From assembly GCA_030388825.1 (NCBI GenBank), contig CP128835.1, positions 2,536,001-2,600,000 on the forward strand: 64,000 nucleotides of DNA, in the 5' to 3' direction. Below the pieces are notes generated by a model. The model worked only from the letters and a program-made list of their open reading frames with translations. It searched no databases and was not told the DNA's origin. A program made the position numbers and the translations under genes. Position 1 is the stretch's first letter. Each line of letters starts with the position of its first letter. Below, piece by piece: positions 58,355 through 64,000 of this stretch. The DNA is from Rossellomorea sp. AcN35-11 (GTDB taxonomy: Bacteria > Bacillota > Bacilli > Bacillales > Bacillaceae_B).

Positions 58355-58801
58355 ATGGAAAAGACATTTTTAATGGTAAAGCCTGACGGTGTACAAAGAG
58401 GGTTAATCGGTGATATCGTATCACGATTTGAAAGAAAAGGTTTTCAATTAGTCGGTGCGAAGCTTATGAGCATTTCAAATGAACTTGCTGAAGAACACTA
58501 TGGTGAGCATAAGGAAAGACCATTCTTTGGTGAACTTGTTGACTTTATCACTTCCGGGCCTGTATTTGCAATGGTTTGGCAAGGTGAGAACGTTATCACG
58601 ACAGCTCGTGGGATGATGGGTGCTACAAATCCTAAAGATGCTGCTCTTGGAACAATCCGCGGAGATTATGGTCTTACAGTCGGTAAGAATATCATCCACG
58701 GATCTGACTCTGCTGAAAGCGCTGTAAGAGAGATCGGCTTATTTTTCAATGAGGAAGAACTGGTTGAATATTCTAAGTTAATGAACGAGTGGGTATACTG
58801 A
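58355..58801 (+). CDS. ndk: Nucleoside diphosphate kinase
   Basis: Ndk (148 residues) moves the gamma phosphate between nucleotides through a phosphohistidine. The catalytic histidine is H115 in NIIHGSDS, and KPDGVQRG and the C-terminal EWVY are normal. ATG 58355 follows AGGAGTGGGG; an in-frame upstream extension has no support. Confidence 0.96.
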   Translation: MEKTFLMVKPDGVQRGLIGDIVSRFERKGFQLVGAKLMSISNELAEEHYGEHKERPFFGELVDFITSGPVFAMVWQGENVITTARGMMGATNPKDAALGTIRGDYGLTVGKNIIHGSDSAESAVREIGLFFNEEELVEYSKLMNEWVY

Positions 58802-58825
58802 TTCTGCCTTTCGTTTCTTATTAAG

Positions 58826-58859
58826 GAGCAAGTCGTTTAAGGGCGGCTTGCTCTTTTCT
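58826..58859 (+). terminator. Terminator after ndk
   Basis: GAGCAAGTCG pairs with CGGCTTGCTC and is followed by TTTTC. Confidence 0.8.
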
Positions 58860-58909
58860 GTGGAATGAAATTTAACTTTTCTTTTAATTGTTCGATATAC
58901 ATAATATAG

Positions 58910-59722
<813 letters not shown>

Positions 59723-59934
59723 ACATGGCGGTGTCGATCTGCATATATTGGGTGACTGTTTAATTCCTAAGTTGGATGAAGGAGTACAGACCTTACAATA
59801 TGACAGATTCACATCGCTTTTTCATTTACAGAAATAAGATTATTAGAAAATTTTAAACTTAAGGACTAGGAAAGAATATAAACTCTATGTTATATTGGTA
59901 CATAATTCTTTAACGAGTTGAAGGGGGAAAGTAA

Positions 59935-61108
59935 ATGAGATACTTAACATCAGGAGAATCACATGGACCACAGTTAACAACCATCATTGAAGGGCTTCCG
60001 GCAGGAATGCCGTTAGAGGCAGAAGACATAAACGAGAATCTTGCTAGAAGGCAAAAAGGCCATGGCCGTGGACGGAGAATGCAAATCGAAAAGGACCGCG
60101 CGTCGATTGTTGGAGGGGTAAGACACGGTCATACTCTAGGCTCTCCATTAGGGCTTGTTGTGGAGAATAAGGACTGGACACACTGGACGAAGGTAATGGG
60201 AATTGAACCTCTTGAGGATGGCGGTGAAGATGAGGTCAAGAGAAAGATTTCAAGACCGAGACCTGGTCACGCCGATCTTGTAGGCGGAATGAAATATGGA
60301 CACAGGGACCTGAGGAACGTACTTGAGAGATCATCTGCAAGAGAAACCACTGTAAGGGTTGCCGCAGGTGCCGTAGCAAAGAAGCTTTTAAAGTTATTGG
60401 GTATTGAAGTCGTTGGGCATGTTCTGGAAATAGGTGGAGTTAAAGCTGAGAAGCTGCAATATGATTCTATTGAGGAGCTTAGAGATATTACTGAGGAATC
60501 TCCTGTAAGGTGCCTGGATCAAGATGCTGCACAAAAAATGATGAACTTGATCGATGAAGCCAAGCAAAATGGGGATTCTATCGGCGGCGTAGTGGAAGTG
60601 ATCGTAGAAGGGATGCCGTCAGGGATTGGAAGTTATGTCCATTATGACCGTAAGCTCGATGCGAAGATTGCCATGGCGGTCATGAGTATCAATGCATTCA
60701 AAGGCGTCGAATTCGGTTTAGGTTTCGAAATGGCGAGAAAACCTGGAAGTGAGGTCCATGATGAAATTGCATGGAGTGAAGAGAAGGGGTACTACCGGAA
60801 AACCAATCGTCTAGGAGGGTTTGAAGGGGGGCATGACAACTGGCATGCCGATTCGTGTCAAAGGTGTCATGAAGCCGATCCCTACCCTGTATAAACCGCT
60901 GCAGAGTGTGGATATCGAAACGAAGGAACCTTTCAAAGCCAGCATCGAGAGATCGGATAGCTGTGCGGTGCCTGCTGCAAGCGTGGTAGCAGAAGCTGTC
61001 GTCGCCTGGGAGCTTGCCTCTGCCATCGTGGAACAATTCAATAGTGATCAATTTAAGAAGCTTCAAGAAGACATCGACAGACAACGTCAAGAGTCAAAGG
61101 AGTACTGA
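59935..61108 (+). pseudogene. aroC: Chorismate synthase, frameshifted
   Basis: AroC (AroF in B. subtilis) makes chorismate from EPSP with reduced FMN. The start [12 protein letters not shown] is typical, and [18 protein letters not shown] and RSSARETT are present. The G run at 60826-60831 has six bases where five restore [17 protein letters not shown]; as read, the frame ends at 60894. The corrected protein has 390 residues, the same as B. subtilis. Without a working enzyme all aromatic amino acids, folate and menaquinone would fail, so a sequencing error is likely. It is four bases from aroB. Confidence 0.94.
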
Positions 61109-61112
61109 TGAA

Positions 61113-62196
61113 ATGAAACAGGTAACCATTCAAACCGCTTCAAAAACATATGAAGTGAAAATTGGAGTGGGGATGACGGATAACATTGTTTCGTTTATAA
61201 AGGAGTCTTATCCCAGGGTATCCCAAGGTATGGATCATTGCTGATGGGGACGTATACAAGCTTCACGGAGAAAAGCTCACGGTTGATTTAAGTCAATCCT
61301 TTGAAGTCATCACATTTAAGGCACCTAAAGGGGAAAGAGCAAAGAGCTTCACGGTCTATGAAGAAGCCATTACACACGGACTTCAAAACCATGTGGACCG
61401 CCAGTCCCTTGTGATTGCTTTCGGGGGAGGTGCCATTGGGGATCTTGCCGGTTTCATCGCATCCACCTATATGAGAGGGATCCCTTTCATCAGTGTGCCG
61501 ACTACGATCCTTGCTCATGACAGTGCAGTCGGAGGGAAAGTGGCTATCAATCATCCACTGGGGAAGAACATGGTAGGGCAATTTTATCAGCCTGATGGGG
61601 TGTTCTTCGATTTAGACTATTCTGTCACGTTGCCTAAGACAGAGGTCCTTTCGGGATTTGCTGAAGTGATCAAGCACGCCTTCTTATCCAATCGGGGCTT
61701 CCTGAACGAATTGAGAGATTCTTTTCATTCCCCTGAAAAGCTGGATAAGACGTTCTTGACGGACTGCCTGATAAAAGGGATCCAGGTGAAAGGGAACATT
61801 GTATCAAAGGATGAGAGGGAGTCCAATATCCGTGCCTTTCTAAACTTTGGTCATACGTATGGACACGCTATTGAAAGTGCCAGCGGATACGGGAATCGAA
61901 CTCACGGTGAATCGGTGATGATTGGTATGATCTTTGCATTGTATTTAAGTGAAGCGTATTCTCCATTTTCATTTGATTTACAGGAGTTTACAGAATGGGT
62001 CACGTCACTTGGCTACAATTTGAAAGTTCCATCTCATCTCACCTTTGAGATGCTCTATGAGGGAATGCAGCATGATAAAAAGTCACAAAATGGAAAGCCG
62101 GTTTTTGTGTTATTGAAGGAAATAGGGGATCCTTATTTGGTCAATGTATCAATAGAGGATTTAAGACGTGCGGACGAGTATATCCGTCAGTTATAA
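61113..62196 (+). pseudogene. aroB: 3-Dehydroquinate synthase, frameshifted
   Basis: AroB closes the ring of DAHP to 3-dehydroquinate with NAD and a divalent metal. Translation from ATG 61113 (after AAAGGAG) runs 43 codons and stops, because CCC at 61222-61224 has one C too many. Taking one out gives YPRVSKVWIIADGD, which aligns without gaps to the B. subtilis protein, and continues to 62196. Downstream motifs are FGGGAIGDLAGF, HDSAVGGKV and GHTYGHAIE (metal ligands). Corrected length is 360 residues. Confidence 0.93.
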
Positions 62197-62264
62197 ATTT
62201 AGACCTTAATGGAAATCGATTGAAGAAAAAGTAGAGAAGAACAGGGGAAAAGGAGAGTGGAAGA

Positions 62265-62630
62265 ATGATCAGGGGAATTCGAGGCGCCACTACAACAGAT
62301 AGTGATAATGAAAAGGAAGTTCTCCTTTCGACTGAAAGTCTCTTAAAAGAAATGATTTTACATAATGGGATTGTCCCAGATGACGTGGCATCTGTATTTA
62401 TTTCCGCAACAAGTGACATCACCAGCGTATTTCCCGCTAAAGCATTAAGGAATCTGACGGACTGGAAACATGTTCCTGTCATGTGTATGCAGGAGCTTGA
62501 TGTCCCGCATGGCTTGCCTTTCTGCATAAGGGTGATGATACACTATAATACTTCAACACCTCAAAAGGATATCCAACATATTTATATGAAAAATGCGGTC
62601 AGTTTACGCCCTGACTTAAAAAATAGTTAG
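62265..62630 (+). CDS. aroH: Chorismate mutase AroH
   Basis: AroH is the monofunctional trimeric chorismate mutase that makes prephenate for Tyr and Phe. The 121-residue protein starts MIRGIRGATTT with the active-site arginine near residue 6, and shows SATSDITSVFPA, VMCMQELDV and the RVMIHYNT segment. The trpEDCFBA genes that follow it in B. subtilis are absent; hisC comes next after 34 bp. Confidence 0.95.
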   Translation: MIRGIRGATTTDSDNEKEVLLSTESLLKEMILHNGIVPDDVASVFISATSDITSVFPAKALRNLTDWKHVPVMCMQELDVPHGLPFCIRVMIHYNTSTPQKDIQHIYMKNAVSLRPDLKNS

Positions 62631-62664
62631 CCTCTTTTTAATGAAACCTGAAAGGAAGTTAAAT

Positions 62665-63770
62665 ATGAAGTGGAAATCTCAAATTCAAAATCTTAAAGCA
62701 TACCAGCCTGGTAAGACGATGGAGGATGTGAAAGAATTATATAATCTTGAGAAGGTCGTCAAGCTTGCATCAAATGAAAATCCATTTGGCTGTTCAAAGA
62801 ACGTTGAAACGTTTCTCAAAACCAACGCCTATTCACATGCGATTTACCCGGACGGCTATGCGAAACAATTGCGTATGAAGGTGGCCGGACAGCTTTCTGT
62901 GTCCCCTGGTCAGCTATTGTTCGGAAATGGTTCAGATGAAGTGATTCAAATCATTTCACGGGCAATGCTTGATGGTGACAAGAGCACAGTCATGGCTGTG
63001 CCTACGTTTCCACAATATAAGCACAATGCCATTGTTGAAGGTGCGGAAATAAGGGAAGTCCCCCTTGATTCAGCAGGTAGACATCAGTTATCTAAGATGC
63101 TTGAAGAAGTGGATGAAACCACCTCTGTCGTTTGGCTGTGTTCCCCTAATAACCCGACAGGTGAATATATTCGGAGAAAAGAGCTGGTTTCTTTCCTAGA
63201 TGAAGTTCCTTCCCATGTATTGGTCGTATTGGATGAAGCCTATTATGAATATGTAGTCGCCGAAGATTACTATGATTCACTGGAATTATTAAAAACGTAT
63301 CCTCAATTACTTGTTACCCGGACATTCTCAAAGGCATACGGACTAGCTGGATTCAGGGTAGGATTCGGAGTTGCAAATGAAGAGGTGATCGGAAAGTTGG
63401 AACCGATCCGTGAACCATTTAATAATAATGCCTTAGGGCAAGGCAAGCTGCAGCTGCAGCCATTGAAGATCAGACATTTATCATGGAATGCAGAGAGCAT
63501 AACCGGAAGGGCCTGGAACAATATTATCAGTTTTGCGAAGAACAAGGTCTGAATTATATTCCTTCACAAGCAAACTTCGTGTTAATCGACTTCGGTGTAA
63601 GCGGTGATGAAGTATTTCAATACTTAATGAGTAAGGGATACATTGTCCGGTCCGGAGAGGCACTGGGGTATCCACACTCCGTCAGGGTAACCGTCGGCTC
63701 CCGAGAACAAAACGAAGAAGTAATTGAAAAAATGAAGGAATTTTTACTCACTCAAAACAGGGTGGGATAA
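62665..63770 (+). pseudogene. hisC: Histidinol-phosphate aminotransferase, frameshifted by a 5-bp duplication
   Basis: HisC is a PLP aminotransferase for histidinol phosphate that in bacilli also serves tyrosine and phenylalanine synthesis. The frame from ATG 62665 (after AAAGGAAG) has NPFG, PNNPTG, LDEAYYEY and the PLP lysine in TFSKAYGLAG. At 63437-63446 the pentamer GGCAA occurs twice in tandem; with one copy removed [14 protein letters not shown] and the rest to 63770 follow (366 residues). The broken frame stops at 63552. Confidence 0.93.
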
Positions 63771-63778
63771 GCAATGGA

Positions 63779-63823
63779 TGGTCGGGAGGGCTTCGCTTGG
63801 CGGGCCTTTTCCGACTTTTTTCA
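63779..63823 (+). terminator. Possible terminator between hisC and tyrA
   Basis: GGTCGG and CCGACT flank an inner pairing of GGGC with GGCCT-type bases, followed by TTTTTTC. The stem is interrupted, so it may only partly attenuate tyrA. Confidence 0.5.
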
Positions 63824-63844
63824 AATCATATGAGGGAGGCCGTT

Positions 63845-64000
63845 ATGGAAGGAACAGTATTGGTCATTGGCATGGGATTAATCGGAGGGTCAATAGCACT
63901 CTGTATAAAAAATGAACATCCCGATGCCAGGATCGTAGGACACGATGTGAATCAGAAAGAAGTAAGGCTCGGAATGTCACTTGGGATTATAGATGAAATG
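63845..64000 (+). CDS. tyrA: Prephenate dehydrogenase, 5' part
   Basis: The first 52 codons of TyrA, which oxidises prephenate to 4-hydroxyphenylpyruvate. The N-terminal NAD-binding motif GMGLIGGSIA is clear, and the gene runs off the end of the window. It continues the aroC-aroB-aroH-hisC-tyrA order. ATG 63845 follows GAGGGAGG. Confidence 0.88.
   Translation, partial: MEGTVLVIGMGLIGGSIALCIKNEHPDARIVGHDVNQKEVRLGMSLGIIDEM

Overview
The window comes from a Gram-positive, endospore-forming, flagellated or chemotactic member of the Bacillaceae. Evidence includes spoVA, spmAB, dacB, cotJABC, sleB-ypeB and spoIVA, the bacillithiol reductase ypdA, a menaquinone and heptaprenyl-diphosphate cluster, cheR, and strong AGGAGG-type ribosome binding sites with many GTG and TTG starts. 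Gene order follows the B. subtilis chromosome from spoVA to tyrA closely, but proteins diverge enough to indicate a different genus (a marine Bacillus/Rossellomorea-like organism is a guess). No rRNA, tRNA, CRISPR, prophage or transposase gene was seen.

Layout: 0.1-4.6 kb is a shortened spoVA operon (spoVAA-AB-AEa-AF) followed by lysA. 4.7-10.8 kb holds a 30-residue membrane peptide, an orphan ribT, ypuF, scpAB, dacB-spmAB and rluB. 11-19 kb is resABC, resDE (cytochrome c maturation and redox signalling) and sigX-rsiX with an autoregulatory ECF promoter. 19.3-21.7 kb has a sporulation-type M23/LysM peptidase gene with a sigma-E promoter, an FMN riboswitch with ribU, and ferredoxin. 21.9-33 kb is ypbB-recS-ypbD-ypbE, a PAP2 phosphatase, a glycosyltransferase, ypbF, cotJABC, a CBS-domain protein, ypbG, a CarH-like B12-binding MerR regulator and the mecA paralogue ypbH. 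Three copies of a 124-bp tandem repeat follow, then gudB, ypdA, ansA, prsW, sleB-ypeB, ypfA-ypfB, cmk-plsC-ypfD, fni, ypzI, yphA/yphB-ypzH, der, gpsA, yphE, yphF, spoIVA, hbs, folE-mtrB, hepS-menG-hepT, ndk, cheR, aroC-aroB-aroH-hisC and the start of tyrA.

Together the genes cover spore formation and germination (cortex, coat, DPA uptake, cortex lysis), respiration (Res system, menaquinone, heptaprenyl diphosphate), cell-envelope stress (SigX, PrsW), chromosome condensation (ScpAB, HU), ribosome assembly (Der, RluB) and the aromatic amino-acid pathway (AroC, AroB, AroH, HisC, TyrA).

The most striking feature is that seven conserved genes (scpA, spmB, fer, spoIVA, aroC, aroB, hisC) are each broken by one small insertion that looks like a short tandem duplication (+1 in a C or G run, +2, or +5), and an eighth such insertion appears to fuse yphA to yphB. 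Removing each insertion restores a protein of normal family length. This points either to systematic sequence error or to an unusual mutational history. Other points of interest are the missing spoVAC-AD-AEb genes, the predicted B12 photoreceptor, the 124-bp repeat array, and a perfect 24-bp palindrome beside the M23/LysM gene.
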